Source: Clostridia bacterium (GTDB taxonomy: Bacteria > Bacillota > Clostridia > Lachnospirales > Lachnospiraceae). Taken from it: a stretch of 64,000 nucleotides of DNA. The position numbers were made by a program, and so were the translations under genes. Shown here one piece after another: positions 18,478 to 28,032 of this stretch (its first letter is position 1; every line of letters begins with the position of its first letter). The DNA lies in NCBI GenBank assembly GCA_910575245.1, contig CAJTEN010000005.1, positions 124,001 to 188,000 of the forward strand, written 5' to 3'. The notes below the pieces were generated by a model. The model made no database searches. It saw only the letters and a list, made by a program, of their open reading frames with translations, and had not been told where the DNA came from.

Positions 18478-20202
18478 ATGGGCACATCAGAGAAATCATT
18501 TGTATACAGAATTATGGCGGTGATGGGAGGCCTTATTTTCCTGACAGTGATCGTTCTGGAAACGGTATGGCTGTATGCCGGAAAGGTACTGGAGGAGAAT
18601 ACGGATAAAGAAATCCGGCATCTTCTGAAAGTTTATGCAGATTCTTTGGAAAACAGTCTTTATCAGACAGATATCAATCTGCTGACCATTGCGCAGGAGC
18701 AGAGCTTTCTGGAGGAATTGTCCAATCCAAAAGCCGAAAAGAGATATTATGCGTCTATTCACCTTCTCGATCTTATACAGAGACTTTGTTCCAATAATAA
18801 AGGAGTGGATATGCTTCTGGCATCTGGCAACTATGATGACAGTGTTTCTGATGCCAATAAATCTCTGAGCCTGACCCAGAGGGATGAGATCATAGCCTTT
18901 ATGAAGGAAAAACGGGCGGAAAGAAAGCTGGGAGAGAAAGTACCTACCGGAACAAAGGGATGGGTTTTTCAGCGGGTAGGAGATACGGATTACCTGATGA
19001 GGACATATGATACGCTGGATTATTCTGTGTCTGCCTGGGTTACACTGGAGAATCTGGTGGAAGCAGTGAGAAAGATGGAGGAGGGATCAGGAAGACATAT
19101 TTTTCTTATCAGTGAGGAAGAAAATGTGCTGGGAGCCATTCTGGAAGGGGATGAAATACAGTATACAGAAATATTAGAAAACGGAAGGGTGTGGCGGCAG
19201 TCCGTGTCAGAAAGGCAGCTGTCGTTAGTATGTGTGTCGGAAAAAACGGAAGAAAAGATGCAAGCAATTCCTTTTATGATCATGATCATAATTTTTATAT
19301 TGCTGGGTCTGCTGATATGGCTGTATTTATATGTAAAACGTGAGATTGTTATGCCAGTCGGCGAGCTGATAAGGACGATCACCTACATCCGTCTGGGAGA
19401 CTACCGGCATCGGATTGGCATGACCTGCATAAACAGGGAATTTAAGGCATTGAATGAGACCTTTAATTCCATGATGGATACTATCGTGAAGCTGAAAATC
19501 AGTGAATATGAGAAACAGCTGCAGCTGCAGGAGGTGGAACTGAAGTATTTTCAGATGCAGATCCGCCCTCATTTCTTTTTGAATGCAATGGCAACCATAC
19601 ACAGCATGAGCTTTGAAAACAGGAGCCGGGATATACGTAGTTTTATAGAAATACTTTCCAAGAATATCAGATATATGTTTAAAGCAGGGCTCCATACGGT
19701 TCCTCTGAAAAGTGAGATAGAGCATCTTGAGCATTATTTTAAGATGCAGGAACTTTTGTATCCCGGATGTGTGTTTTATTTTCTGGAGAAGAATGAAGAT
19801 CTGGAGGAGTGGCAGATACCGCAGATGATTCTGCATACGTTTATAGAAAATAAGTACAAGCACACCGTAAAGCCGGGTCAGCTTTTGTCAGTTTATGTAA
19901 GGACTGACAAAATCGAATGGAAGGAGAGGGAAGTGCTAGAGATCAGGATAGAAGATGATGGACTGCCGTTCCCTGATGATATGGTTGAGGACAGAGGAGA
20001 AAACAGGCTGCGGGAGGATGGGAGCGGAGCGGGGATCATTAATATAAGAAGGACACTGGAAATTATGTATGGGGTAAATGGATTGTTGGAATTTGAGAAT
20101 CCGGAAGAAGGGGGCAGCAGGATTATTCTGCGGATACCGGAGCATACAGTGCTTCAGGAGGGAAAGCATGAAGGAATTCATGAAAGTATTGGTGGTGGAT
20201 GA
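18478..20202 (+). CDS. Two-component sensor histidine kinase (YesM type)
   Basis: This 574-residue membrane kinase has a first span near residues 15-35, an extracellular sensor to about residue 265, a second span (MIMIIIFILLGLLIWLYLYV), a HAMP linker, then the His_kinase domain with phospho-acceptor His365 in QIRPHFFLNAMAT and an ATPase domain ending GAGIINIRRTLEIMYG. ATG 18478 is chosen over GTG 18409 because GGAGA lies 8 nt before it and the upstream codons look non-coding. It should phosphorylate the AraC-type regulator encoded next, with 35 nt overlap, and control the sugar transporter genes that follow. Confidence 0.9.
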   Translation: MGTSEKSFVYRIMAVMGGLIFLTVIVLETVWLYAGKVLEENTDKEIRHLLKVYADSLENSLYQTDINLLTIAQEQSFLEELSNPKAEKRYYASIHLLDLIQRLCSNNKGVDMLLASGNYDDSVSDANKSLSLTQRDEIIAFMKEKRAERKLGEKVPTGTKGWVFQRVGDTDYLMRTYDTLDYSVSAWVTLENLVEAVRKMEEGSGRHIFLISEEENVLGAILEGDEIQYTEILENGRVWRQSVSERQLSLVCVSEKTEEKMQAIPFMIMIIIFILLGLLIWLYLYVKREIVMPVGELIRTITYIRLGDYRHRIGMTCINREFKALNETFNSMMDTIVKLKISEYEKQLQLQEVELKYFQMQIRPHFFLNAMATIHSMSFENRSRDIRSFIEILSKNIRYMFKAGLHTVPLKSEIEHLEHYFKMQELLYPGCVFYFLEKNEDLEEWQIPQMILHTFIENKYKHTVKPGQLLSVYVRTDKIEWKEREVLEIRIEDDGLPFPDDMVEDRGENRLREDGSGAGIINIRRTLEIMYGVNGLLEFENPEEGGSRIILRIPEHTVLQEGKHEGIHESIGGG

Positions 20203-21313
20203 TGACAGAAACACAGTTGAGGCTATTATAAAGTGTATGTCATGGGAAGAACTTGAGATTGGGGAGGTGTTTTATGCCTACGAGGCGGCAGGGGCAGAAG
20301 AGATTATTATGAGAGAACAGATCGATATTGTGGTCTGTGATATAGAAATGCCTATGGGAACGGGAATTGATCTGATCGCCCGTGTGAGAGAGAAGGGAAT
20401 AGGCAGTGAGTTTTTATTTCTGACCTGCCATGAGAGTTTTAGCTTTGCATCCAGTGCAATCCGATATCATGCGGCGGCTTATCTGGTAAAGCCTTTTGTA
20501 CCGGAACAGCTGGAGACAGAAATAAAGCGGTTGGTTTTAAAATTGAAGAGAGAGCGACGGCTTGAAGAATCCGAAAAGTACAGGGAAATGTGGCAGAGAA
20601 ATGATTTTTATGGTTTTGAGGAGTCTGTCTCGGAACAAAAACCCCAGGAAAAACCGGTACTGGATCTACAGAGAATCAGGGAACAGCTGGCGGCAGGGAA
20701 TGCGGTAGATATACTCAATTATCTGAAAGAGATAATGGAAGAGATGGTATCCAGAAAAGTGATGACCACGGCTGCACTGCAGACGATTTCGCTTAATGTG
20801 ACACAGATCGTTTATGTGTATCTGTATCAGAATGGGATACGTGCGGATGAACTTTTTGCTGACCAGGCTGAACGCAGGCTGCGGAACCGGGCTGTGGAAT
20901 CTGTAGTGGATATGATGAAATGGCAGAATTATCTGATCCAGAAGACGGTAAAGTACACCAGGGAAGTACAGGAGTCTGACAGCATTGTTCAGAAGATCAA
21001 AGGATTTGTGCAGGAGCACTATCGGGAAGAAATCGGGAGAAATGAGGCGGCGGTAGTAGTTTATCTTACACCCGAGTATGCGGCCAAGCTGTTTAAGAAG
21101 GAAACCGGAATGAATTTGAAGGACTATATTCATCAGGTGCGGATCAGGGAGGCAAAGACGCTTCTTGCCGGAGGCGGCAAGGTAAGCGTGGTGGCACAGC
21201 AGGTGGGATTTGATAATTTTTCTTATTTTTCCACTGTCTTTAAGAGAATAACCGGCGTCAGTCCTAACGAATACAAAAGAGCCGGAGAAAGGATAGAAGA
21301 ACCAGGCCGGTAA
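20168..21313 (+). CDS. Response regulator with AraC-type DNA-binding domain
   Basis: The 381-residue protein has a receiver domain with DDD near residue 11, phospho-acceptor Asp58 in VVCDIEMPMGTG and Lys in LVKPF, a middle linker, and a C-terminal AraC domain: AAKLFKKETGMNLKDYIHQVRIREAKTLL and VGFDNFSYFSTVFKRITGVSPNEYK. ATG 20168 has AGGAGG upstream; earlier in-frame codons lie inside the kinase gene. It pairs with the YesM-type kinase. Right after its stop comes the middle of a binding-protein gene, so the sequence that normally separates regulator and transporter has been deleted. Confidence 0.9.
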   Translation: MKEFMKVLVVDDDRNTVEAIIKCMSWEELEIGEVFYAYEAAGAEEIIMREQIDIVVCDIEMPMGTGIDLIARVREKGIGSEFLFLTCHESFSFASSAIRYHAAAYLVKPFVPEQLETEIKRLVLKLKRERRLEESEKYREMWQRNDFYGFEESVSEQKPQEKPVLDLQRIREQLAAGNAVDILNYLKEIMEEMVSRKVMTTAALQTISLNVTQIVYVYLYQNGIRADELFADQAERRLRNRAVESVVDMMKWQNYLIQKTVKYTREVQESDSIVQKIKGFVQEHYREEIGRNEAAVVVYLTPEYAAKLFKKETGMNLKDYIHQVRIREAKTLLAGGGKVSVVAQQVGFDNFSYFSTVFKRITGVSPNEYKRAGERIEEPGR

Positions 21314-21923
21314 TTATGGTGTGCAGGAAGCCAGTTCCATGTGTGGTTATGAGATGGGCTATATCCGTCTTTCCCAGCCATATCTGGATACAACGTCGGT
21401 AAATACGGTAACATGGGCAATATCCTCTCAGTGCAAAAACCCTGAAAAAGCTCTTGAATTCTTAAACCTTACTTATACGGATCCTGATGTGGTTAATTTG
21501 ATCGTATTTGGCCTGGAGGGAAGAGATTATGTTAAGGTCAGCGACAGAGAAATGGTATTTCCGGAAGGACTGGATGCCAATACAGTTCCCTATACGGCAC
21601 AATTTTCCTGTGGCGTTGTGGGAAGCCAGTTTAAGCAGCTGGTACATGAGGGTACACCTGAGGATAACAACGATTTGATGTATAAGGAAAACCATGAGTC
21701 AAAAATTTCGCCGGCCTTTGGTTTCACCTTCGACAGTACACCAGTAAAGGCAGAATATACTGCGGTGACCAATGTGATTGATCAGTATCTGCCTGGTTTG
21801 GTATGGGGAAGTATTGAACCGGATACGGAGCTTCCTAAATTTCTGACAGCTTTACAGGAGGCGGGAATGGACGATATCATTGCGGCCAAGCAGGAACAGC
21901 TGGATGCCTGGGCGGCTCAGTAA
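21314..21923 (+). pseudogene. Sugar ABC transporter substrate-binding protein, front half deleted
   Basis: The reading frame encodes only the C-terminal 200 or so residues of a CUT1 binding protein of about 500 residues: VNTVTWAISSQCKNPEKALEFLNLTYTDPDVV and DQYLPGLVWGSIEPD. There is no signal peptide, lipobox or ribosome site, and the first residues NYGVQEASSMCGYEMG are mid-protein. It begins right after the response-regulator stop. The cleanest explanation is a deletion that joined the regulator gene to the middle of this one. The following permeases are intact but have lost their local ligand-binding partner. Confidence 0.85.
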
Positions 21924-21938
21924 ACAGGAGGGGCATTT

Positions 21939-22865
21939 ATGACAAGCAGTGTACAGAGAAAACGGGACAGAAAAAAGAACCTGACTTATATGCTTTTTTT
22001 GCTGCCGGGACTGGTTTATCTGGTGATCAACAATTATGTTCCCATGATGGGAGTATTTATTGCCTTTAAAAATATAGATTATGTGAAGGGAATTTTTAAG
22101 AGCGATTGGATCGGCCTGGAGAATTTCAGGTTTTTGTTCAGGACGAAGGATGCCCTGGTCATGACCCGTAATACGCTGCTCTACAACCTGGTATTTATTA
22201 TAGCAGGAACGATATTTGCAGTTTTTGTGGCAATTCTGCTGTGCGAGCTGGGAGAAAAATTATCAGCAAGGCTTTTCCAGTCGGCTTTGATCCTGCCTTA
22301 TCTGCTTTCCTGGGTAATTATTTCCTATATTGTGTTTGCCTTTTTAAGTTCAGATACGGGATATATCAATAAGGCAGTTTTAGAGCCGGCAGGAAAAGGC
22401 TTTGTGAATTGGTACGGGGAGCCCTTTTACTGGATTTTTATTCTGATTTTTGTTTTTCTGTGGAAATCCACAGGATATCAGTCTATTGTTTATATGGCTA
22501 ACATAGCGGGAATAGACAGCAGTATTAAGGAAGCAGCACGCATAGATGGCGCGAACAAGCTGCAGGAGATCCGGTATGTGGTGCTTCCGCTGCTGCGCCC
22601 CACAGTGGTGATTATGACCTTAATGGCTATTGGCCGTATTTTCTATTCTGATTTTGGATTGTTTTTTCAGGTTCCTATGGATTCGGGAGCATTATATCCG
22701 GCGACACAGACAGTTGACACTTATGTATACCGGGGACTTATGAAATTGAATGACATCGGAATGGCATCGGCCGCAGGCCTGTATCAGTCGGTAGTTGGAT
22801 TTATACTGGTCTTGCTGTCCAATCTGGCAGTTAAAAAGGCGGATCCTGATAACGCGTTGTTTTAG
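21939..22865 (+). CDS. Sugar ABC transporter permease (LplB/UgpA type)
   Basis: The 308-residue inner-membrane protein has the LplB start (YMLFLLPGLVYLVINNYVPMMGVFIAFKN) and about six spans. The coupling loop EAARIDGANKLQEIRYVVLPLLRPT is near residue 198. It forms a heterodimer with the next gene. AGGAGGGG lies before the start. No ATPase gene is nearby, so a shared MsmK-type ATPase elsewhere is expected. Confidence 0.92.
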   Translation: MTSSVQRKRDRKKNLTYMLFLLPGLVYLVINNYVPMMGVFIAFKNIDYVKGIFKSDWIGLENFRFLFRTKDALVMTRNTLLYNLVFIIAGTIFAVFVAILLCELGEKLSARLFQSALILPYLLSWVIISYIVFAFLSSDTGYINKAVLEPAGKGFVNWYGEPFYWIFILIFVFLWKSTGYQSIVYMANIAGIDSSIKEAARIDGANKLQEIRYVVLPLLRPTVVIMTLMAIGRIFYSDFGLFFQVPMDSGALYPATQTVDTYVYRGLMKLNDIGMASAAGLYQSVVGFILVLLSNLAVKKADPDNALF

Positions 22866-22879
22866 AGAGGAGGACAGAT

Positions 22880-23776
22880 ATGGAAAGAAAAATAAACAGT
22901 GAAAAGGCATTTCACAGTTTTGCCTTTGTGATCCTTCTTATTCTTGCAGTGATTTGTATTATGCCTATTCTTTTGATCGTAATCGCTTCTTTTACAGATG
23001 AGCACACTTTGCTGGGGGATGGATACCGTTTTTTTCCGGCTCAGTTAAGCACGATGGCCTATGATTATCTATGGAAGCAGTCATCCATGATGATCCGTGC
23101 CTATGGCATTTCTATTCTGGTGACAGTATTGGGAACGGTTTTAAGCATCATATTGTCCACTCTTTTTGCTTATCCACTGTCAAGAAAAGATTTTAAATAC
23201 AGGAACTTTTTTTCCTTTTTTATATTTTTTACTATGTTGTTTTCCGGAGGAATCGTACCCTCCTATATGATGTGGAGCAGGGTTTTTCATATTAAAGATA
23301 CTATATGGGCGCTGGTGATTCCTACCTATCTGATGAGTGCGTTTAATGTTCTTCTTATTAGGAATTTTTATTCCAACAATGTTCCGGATGCATTAGTGGA
23401 GGCAGCAAGGATTGATGGCGCCTCGGAGTTTAGGATTTTTGGCAGGGTTATGCTGCCGCTGTCTGTTCCGGTAATTGCAACAGTCGGACTTTTTACCGGC
23501 CTGTCCTACTGGAATGACTGGATTAACGGACTCTATTATATCAATGATCCGGAACTGTACAGTATACAGAATCTGTTGATCCGGCTGATGAATAATATCC
23601 AGTATTTGAATTCAGGAGCGGCGGCCGGGGCGCTTTCAGGGGGAGTGACAGCATTGCCCAGCGCGTCGGTACGAATGGCGATTGCAGTGGTGGGAGTGAT
23701 TCCTGTGGTTCTGGCGTATCCTTTTTTGCAGAAATATCTGATCCGGGGGACGGTGATTGGAGCGGTGAAAGGGTAA
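22880..23776 (+). CDS. Sugar ABC transporter permease (LplC/YtcP type)
   Basis: The 298-residue protein has six predicted spans, the coupling loop EAARIDGASEFRIFGRVMLPLS near residue 174, and the family-typical end KYLIRGTVIGAVKG. It pairs with the upstream LplB-type permease, 14 nt away. Start after GAGAGGAGG. The same C-terminal motif recurs as an isolated remnant at 25115-25159, pointing to a second, deleted system of this kind. Confidence 0.92.
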   Translation: MERKINSEKAFHSFAFVILLILAVICIMPILLIVIASFTDEHTLLGDGYRFFPAQLSTMAYDYLWKQSSMMIRAYGISILVTVLGTVLSIILSTLFAYPLSRKDFKYRNFFSFFIFFTMLFSGGIVPSYMMWSRVFHIKDTIWALVIPTYLMSAFNVLLIRNFYSNNVPDALVEAARIDGASEFRIFGRVMLPLSVPVIATVGLFTGLSYWNDWINGLYYINDPELYSIQNLLIRLMNNIQYLNSGAAAGALSGGVTALPSASVRMAIAVVGVIPVVLAYPFLQKYLIRGTVIGAVKG

Positions 23777-23845
23777 AGAGCGGTATAAATGCTGGCATGG
23801 CTGGGCTGCCGAAATATGTGGCAATAGAGGAGAAGAGGAAAATCA

Positions 23846-23874
23846 TTGATATTATTCTGTGAGTTAAGTATAAT
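23846..23874 (+). promoter_or_regulatory. Promoter of the Rpn-like gene
   Basis: TTGATA at 23846-23851 and TATAAT at 23869-23874 with a 17-nt spacer. The open frame begins at 23948 after AAAGGAAAGGAAAAAG. Confidence 0.65.
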
Positions 23875-23947
23875 AAATTAACGCAGCAGGGATTTCTGCA
23901 AGTAAAGAATCACATATCATAGTAAGCATACAAAGGAAAGGAAAAAG

Positions 23948-24934
23948 ATGACAGATACTTATTTAGCACAGGCAGTTGAGGCAGCAAATGACTTAAGTAC
24001 CTACGATACAAACGTAAAATTCCTGCTTGCAGATAAACAAATACTGGCACGTGTTTTAAAATATGCCGTTCAGGAATTTAAGGATATGACAATTGAGGAC
24101 ATAATGGACAGCATTGGTGATGATATTGATGTTGGTACAAAACCGTTGGATGCAGGATTGTCGAATATAGGACGAGTAAATGCAACTAATACAGAGGATA
24201 ACATACCTGGAGAAGGAAAAATCTTCTTTGACATTCGTTTTACTGCATATCACAAAGAGACAGAAATGAAATTTCTTATTAATTTGGAAGCACAAAAGTC
24301 ATCTAAGCCCAGTAAATTAGGATATCATTTGGAAAACAGGATAGTATTTTACCTTGCCAGAATGATCTCTGCGCAGAAGCAGACAGAATTCTATCATAGT
24401 GATTATGATAATTTGAAAAAAGTCCGCAGTATCTGGATTTGTATGGATAACAGCTAAAATGGTGACTCTATTGAGGAGGTCAGCCTCACTTAAAATGTCG
24501 TTTTTGGTAATAAAAAAGCCCTTTATGATATAGACTTAATACGTGGCATCATTATCAATGTAAGAAATGGATATAATTTAATGGATTCTCAAAATACCTT
24601 AATCTCCATGTTGGAGAAGCTGCTTTCCCAGATAAGTGTAGAAGAAAAGAAGCGAATACTTACAGAAGAATATGGTATGATCATGACAACGGAGCTGGAA
24701 GGGAGAATACGAACTATGTGTAATTTATCAGAAAATATTAAGGAATTAGGTATTGAAGAGGGCATTGAAAAAGGCATTCAAAAAGGCATTGAAAAAGGCA
24801 TTGAAAAAGAACGGCTTAATGCTATTCAGAGGATGATGGATGCAGGTCTTACAAAGGATCAGATTATGTTATGTGGTTATACCAAAGATGAAATGGAAAA
24901 AGCAGGAAGTGCATGCAGTGCCTTATGGCTGTAA
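23948..24934 (+). pseudogene. Rpn/PD-(D/E)XK nuclease-transposase family gene split by two in-frame TAA codons
   Basis: One reading frame runs from 23948 to 24934 (329 codons) but is interrupted by TAA at 24455-24457 and again at 24491-24493, with 11 sensible codons between. The first part has the nuclease-like core FFDIRFTAYHKETEMKFLINLEAQK (Asp, then Glu-x-Gln). After the stops the frame resumes with GNKKALYDIDLIRGIIINVRNGYN and the C-terminal region, ending in the GI-E/Q-K repeat and a last helix. Rpn proteins promote recombination in E. coli; many are broken like this one. Both stops are one base from CAA, AAA or GAA. Likely inactive, though readthrough cannot be excluded. Confidence 0.85.
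24749..24808 (+). repeat. 12-bp tandem repeat inside the Rpn-like gene
   Basis: Four near-identical units of GGCATTGAAAAA (24761-24808), preceded by a weaker one (24749-24760), encode repeating GIEK/GIQK. Such repeats before the last helix are usual in this family and can change copy number by slippage without shifting the frame. Confidence 0.85.
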
Positions 24935-24968
24935 ACTTGTGGAAGTTAAGTAGTTCTCAGGCAATATC

Positions 24969-25116
24969 ATGCCGCTCGACGGTTTGAATGCCTTCGCGGG
25001 ATCCGAGACGGGAGCCCAGGTCTTCGGTGCTGAGAAGTCGAAGGGTGTTCTTGCGCATGCACAGGAGATCAAGGCAGCCGGAGCGAAATACTGCGACTGT
25101 CCGGCTTGTGTGGCAA
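24969..25116 (+). pseudogene. Gene remnant ending in a CDCPAC cysteine motif
   Basis: A short open stretch reads MPLDGLNAFAGSETGAQVFG and then AHAQEIKAAGAKYCDCPACVA before running into another remnant. I do not recognise the parent family. The last 50 or so bases nearly match 17945-17996, the 3' end of the first AAA/PD-(D/E)XK gene. There is no stop codon of its own, so this is a fragment joined to unrelated sequence. Confidence 0.6.
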
Positions 25117-25159
25117 ATATCTGGTGGAAGGTGTTGTGATCGGAGCAGTCAAGGGCTAA
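25115..25159 (+). pseudogene. C-terminal tip of an LplC-type permease gene
   Basis: Fourteen codons, KYLVEGVVIGAVKG and a stop, equal the conserved end of CUT1 permeases (compare the intact genes ending at 23776 and 46445). The rest of the gene is missing. It marks a deleted sugar transporter upstream of the esterase gene at 25241. Confidence 0.7.
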
Positions 25160-25240
25160 AATGAAGGAAAGACGTGCATCAGGCTTTGGCGCTCACAAAG
25201 CCCTGGAGAGCGGCACGGAGACAGTTTAGGAGGTAGGATT

Positions 25241-26038
25241 ATGGCAAACGGAAGATTTTCATTTTGTTCGGATTATTTAAAGAGACTTGTGGAATTTCAG
25301 ATCGTGCTCCCGAATGATCTGCCGAAGGAATGGACGGTGGAGAATCCGCATTACAGACGTCCCATGAAGACGCTGTTCCTGCTGCATGGATATACGGGAA
25401 ACAGCATGGATTGGATGACGGGAAGTGCAATCTGCGAACTGGCGGGGAATTATAATCTGGCTGTAGTATGTCCGGCAGGGGAGAATTCTTTCTATCTGGA
25501 TGGCCCGGAGACAGGGCGTAAATATGCTTCTTATGTGGGAGAAGAACTGGTGCAGTATGTCAGGAATACGTTCGGACTGGCGGGGAAGATGGAGGATACC
25601 TATATCGGAGGACTGTCCATGGGCGGATTCGGGGCAATACATACCGCGCTGCAGTTTAATCATAACTTCGCCAAGGCGTTCGGATTGTCATCGGCCCTGA
25701 TCGTACATGAGATCGCGCATATGCAGCCGGGCGGCGGAAATCCGGTGGCAAATTATGAATACTATCGGCTGATGTTCGGAGATCTGGATAAACTGCCCAC
25801 AAGCATCAACAATCCGGAGGAACTGATCCTGAGACACCAGGCGGCAGGCGAACGGATACCGGCAATCTTTATGGCCTGTGGGACAGAGGACGGCCTGTTG
25901 GAAAATAACCGTGAACTTCGCGATTTCCTGAAAGCGAAAGGCGTTGAGCATGTTTATTATGAGAGCCCGGGTATCCATAACTGGACCTTCTGGAATCAGT
26001 ATCTGGAGCCGGCGATTCAGTGGATGTTGGAAGATTAG
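25241..26038 (+). CDS. Esterase of the esterase D/acetyl-xylan esterase family
   Basis: This 265-residue cytoplasmic alpha/beta hydrolase has TLFLLHGYTGNSMDWM near residue 45, nucleophile Ser126 in GGLSMGGFGA, the likely acid in ACGTEDGLLENN near residue 211, and His in PGIHNWTFW near residue 246. All triad members are present. Such enzymes remove acetyl or feruloyl groups from plant polysaccharide fragments. Start after AGGAGGTAGGATT. It follows the remnant of a sugar permease, so it once belonged to a glycan-uptake operon. Confidence 0.87.
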   Translation: MANGRFSFCSDYLKRLVEFQIVLPNDLPKEWTVENPHYRRPMKTLFLLHGYTGNSMDWMTGSAICELAGNYNLAVVCPAGENSFYLDGPETGRKYASYVGEELVQYVRNTFGLAGKMEDTYIGGLSMGGFGAIHTALQFNHNFAKAFGLSSALIVHEIAHMQPGGGNPVANYEYYRLMFGDLDKLPTSINNPEELILRHQAAGERIPAIFMACGTEDGLLENNRELRDFLKAKGVEHVYYESPGIHNWTFWNQYLEPAIQWMLED

Positions 26039-26148
26039 AAATGCGGAATACCTTAATGGAGGAAGATTGAGTCGGAGCCTCAAATATTGCTTTCGCGAAA
26101 TTTAAATTGCGTGTCATTACAGCAAACTGCTCTGACATGGAGGTAAAT

Positions 26149-27009
26149 ATGACGGTAAAAGAAGTGATCGAGACGATAAAAAAAGAGTCAGGGGCGTCCA
26201 TACCGGACGGGCATACCTGCGATATCCTGATTACAGGAGATCCGGATATGGAAGTGAAGAAGATCGGCTGTACTTTTATGGCAACCGTGGACGTGATCAG
26301 GGAAGCGGCAAAGCAGGGAATTAATTTCATCATCACCCATGAGCCTACATGGTTCAATGGCCCTGACAGAATGGAGTGGGTGGAGAAAGATCCGGTCTAT
26401 CTGGAAAAGAAAAAGCTGATCGAAGAGTGCCATATGGCCATTTGGAGATACCATGATCATATGCATATGGGACATGAGGATCAGATTTACACAGGCTTCG
26501 AAGAGGAGTTCGGATGGCAGCAGTACCGGGTTCCGGTAGAGAACGTGAAGAAATACGGAGAAACGGATGCAGGAGCGGAGCAGTTCTGGGCGCATTTTGG
26601 CGGGATCTATCAGATTCCGGAGACAACACTGCGCGGTTTGGCGGCTTTTTTCAAGGAACGTGCCCATATGGATGTGGTGCAGATCGTGGGCAATCCTGAT
26701 ATGAAGGTAGAGAGGGTGTCCGTGCTGGTAGGCGGCGGCAGCCTGGGTCTTGGCAGGGAAGAGGCTCCTATGGTGCAGATGATGCAGGAGAACGTGGATG
26801 TGGCGGTCTGCGGAGATATCACGGAGTGGACGCTTTCCGCGTATGTGCGGGATGCGGCCATGATGGGTATAAATAAGGGTATGCTGGTTCTTGGGCATGA
26901 AAGAAGCGAGGAATGGGGCATGAAGTATCTTACCGGATGGGTAGAGAAGATTACCAGGGGGATACCGACAGTCTTTCTGGACGCAGGGGAACCGTTTGCG
27001 TATCTATAA
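26149..27009 (+). CDS. Nif3-like dinuclear metal-centre family protein
   Basis: The protein is 286 residues from ATG 26149, which has GGAGGT upstream; in-frame earlier codons are not supported. Metal-binding landmarks include INFIITHEPTWFN near residue 62 and a late GHERSEEWGMKYL with His-x3-Glu near residue 250; HDHMHMGHEDQI lies in the middle. Members bind two metal ions and form hexamers, but the reaction is not known. In this window it sits between esterase genes, so a hydrolytic role in glycan use is possible, as an inference. Confidence 0.8.
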   Translation: MTVKEVIETIKKESGASIPDGHTCDILITGDPDMEVKKIGCTFMATVDVIREAAKQGINFIITHEPTWFNGPDRMEWVEKDPVYLEKKKLIEECHMAIWRYHDHMHMGHEDQIYTGFEEEFGWQQYRVPVENVKKYGETDAGAEQFWAHFGGIYQIPETTLRGLAAFFKERAHMDVVQIVGNPDMKVERVSVLVGGGSLGLGREEAPMVQMMQENVDVAVCGDITEWTLSAYVRDAAMMGINKGMLVLGHERSEEWGMKYLTGWVEKITRGIPTVFLDAGEPFAYL

Positions 27010-27017
27010 CAAGAAAA

Positions 27018-27242
27018 GACTTTTTTATCTGGCAGACGCTCAGCGATGACGGCAGGTTTGGCATGAATCTGGCGAAGGAATTGAATGATGCGAAGATTCC
27101 CTATGAATTACATATTTTCGAGGGCGGTGTCCATGGCCTGGGGCTGGCGGATGGAGAGAACGATCTGGGAATGGATGTTCCACATATTACTCACTGGGGA
27201 ACGCTGTGTGATGAATGGATGCAGATGCATGAGCTGAAGTAG
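27018..27242 (+). pseudogene. Acetyl-esterase (xylanase-associated type) C-terminal remnant
   Basis: The segment encodes FFIWQTLSDDGRFGMNLAKELNDA, then PYELHIFEGGVHGLGLADGEND, and ends HWGTLCDEWMQMHELK. This is the C-terminal third of a small alpha/beta hydrolase including the catalytic Asp and His regions. The nucleophile part is missing, and it abuts the stop of the Nif3-like gene, so a deletion removed its front. Confidence 0.75.
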
Positions 27243-27279
27243 AAGGGAAAACGAATGGAAGATTCGTGATTCAGGGAAA

Positions 27280-27328
27280 AAGGGGCGTTGGAGATATTGA
27301 TCAGGATATTTCCAGGGCTCCTTTTTAG
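27280..27328 (+). terminator. Terminator-like hairpin
   Basis: An A-run and GGGGCGTTGGAGATAT-like arm pairs imperfectly with ATATTTCCAGGGCTCC, followed by TTTTT. The A-run/T-run symmetry means it could work on both strands. Confidence 0.55.
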
Positions 27329-27330
27329 GC

Positions 27331-27897
27331 GTAAGAGCATGTAGTAAGGCCGGTATATTCACGGAACTTACGGAAGATACCGGAAGAAAGGAGAAAGAGG
27401 TCGGGGTTAAATTTTCCAATTTGTACGATACACAGCCTTATGTTATGGAGCATGTCACGATAGGGAAACAAACGACGCCTGACGTTATTTTTGTGATGGA
27501 AGGCGTGAATGACTGCAGTCATGGATTCGCCTTTCACATACCGGAGGAGGTGCCGACGGGATCACAGATTTTTGAAGGAATCAGGAAAATAATAGAGACC
27601 GGGAGAGAAAAGGGAAGCAAAGTCTATGTCAGTACGGTCATGCCCTTCGGATGCTATGGAGAAGCCTTTCGTGAAGAAGCGGAAGTGATTCGCCAGGAAT
27701 GCAACGGATTGCTGAGAGCAAATCGGGACATGGCGGACGGCTTCCTGGATTTAGACGAAATTATGAGGAAAGAGGAGGATATCCATTTCATGAAGGACGG
27801 TATGCATCTGGGAGACGGCGTACACCCGAATGAAACGGGCGGCAGGGCGATCGCGGAGGCAATTTTGGCAGCGTTTTTTAATTACGGAAGTAACTGA
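27331..27897 (+). pseudogene. SGNH/GDSL-type hydrolase, N-terminus missing
   Basis: The frame encodes PDVIFVMEGVNDCSHGF (block III with the Asn) and HLGDGVHPNETGGRAIAEAI (block V with catalytic Asp and His). Block I, GDS with the nucleophile serine, is absent: upstream codons read ACSKAGIFTELTEDTGRKEKE and reach the hairpin at 27280. The first usable start is TTG 27421 without a good ribosome site. Probably an inactive remnant of a carbohydrate esterase; about the first 50-60 residues are gone. Confidence 0.75.
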
Positions 27898-27928
27898 TAA
27901 GCAGGATCGTGCATTAACAGAGAAGACA

Positions 27929-28032
27929 ACGGTATGTTGGATGACGAGTATTATCATGCGCTGGGAATTGCTTTAACGGCCGGATTGGTTGCAGGAGAGC
28001 ATATCGTGAAATACTTGAATAATAGAGAATAG
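27929..28032 (+). pseudogene. C-terminal remnant, possibly a flavoprotein reductase
   Basis: About 33 codons, NGMLDDEYYHALGIALTAGL then VAGEHIVKYLNN and stop, resemble the end of FAD-dependent fumarate/urocanate-reductase-like proteins, where a final helix follows a GxALTxGxVAGE motif. No start or ribosome site. The stretch to 28160 holds nothing else I can name, other than GTAAC/GTTAC-bearing sequence at 28041-28075. Confidence 0.4.
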
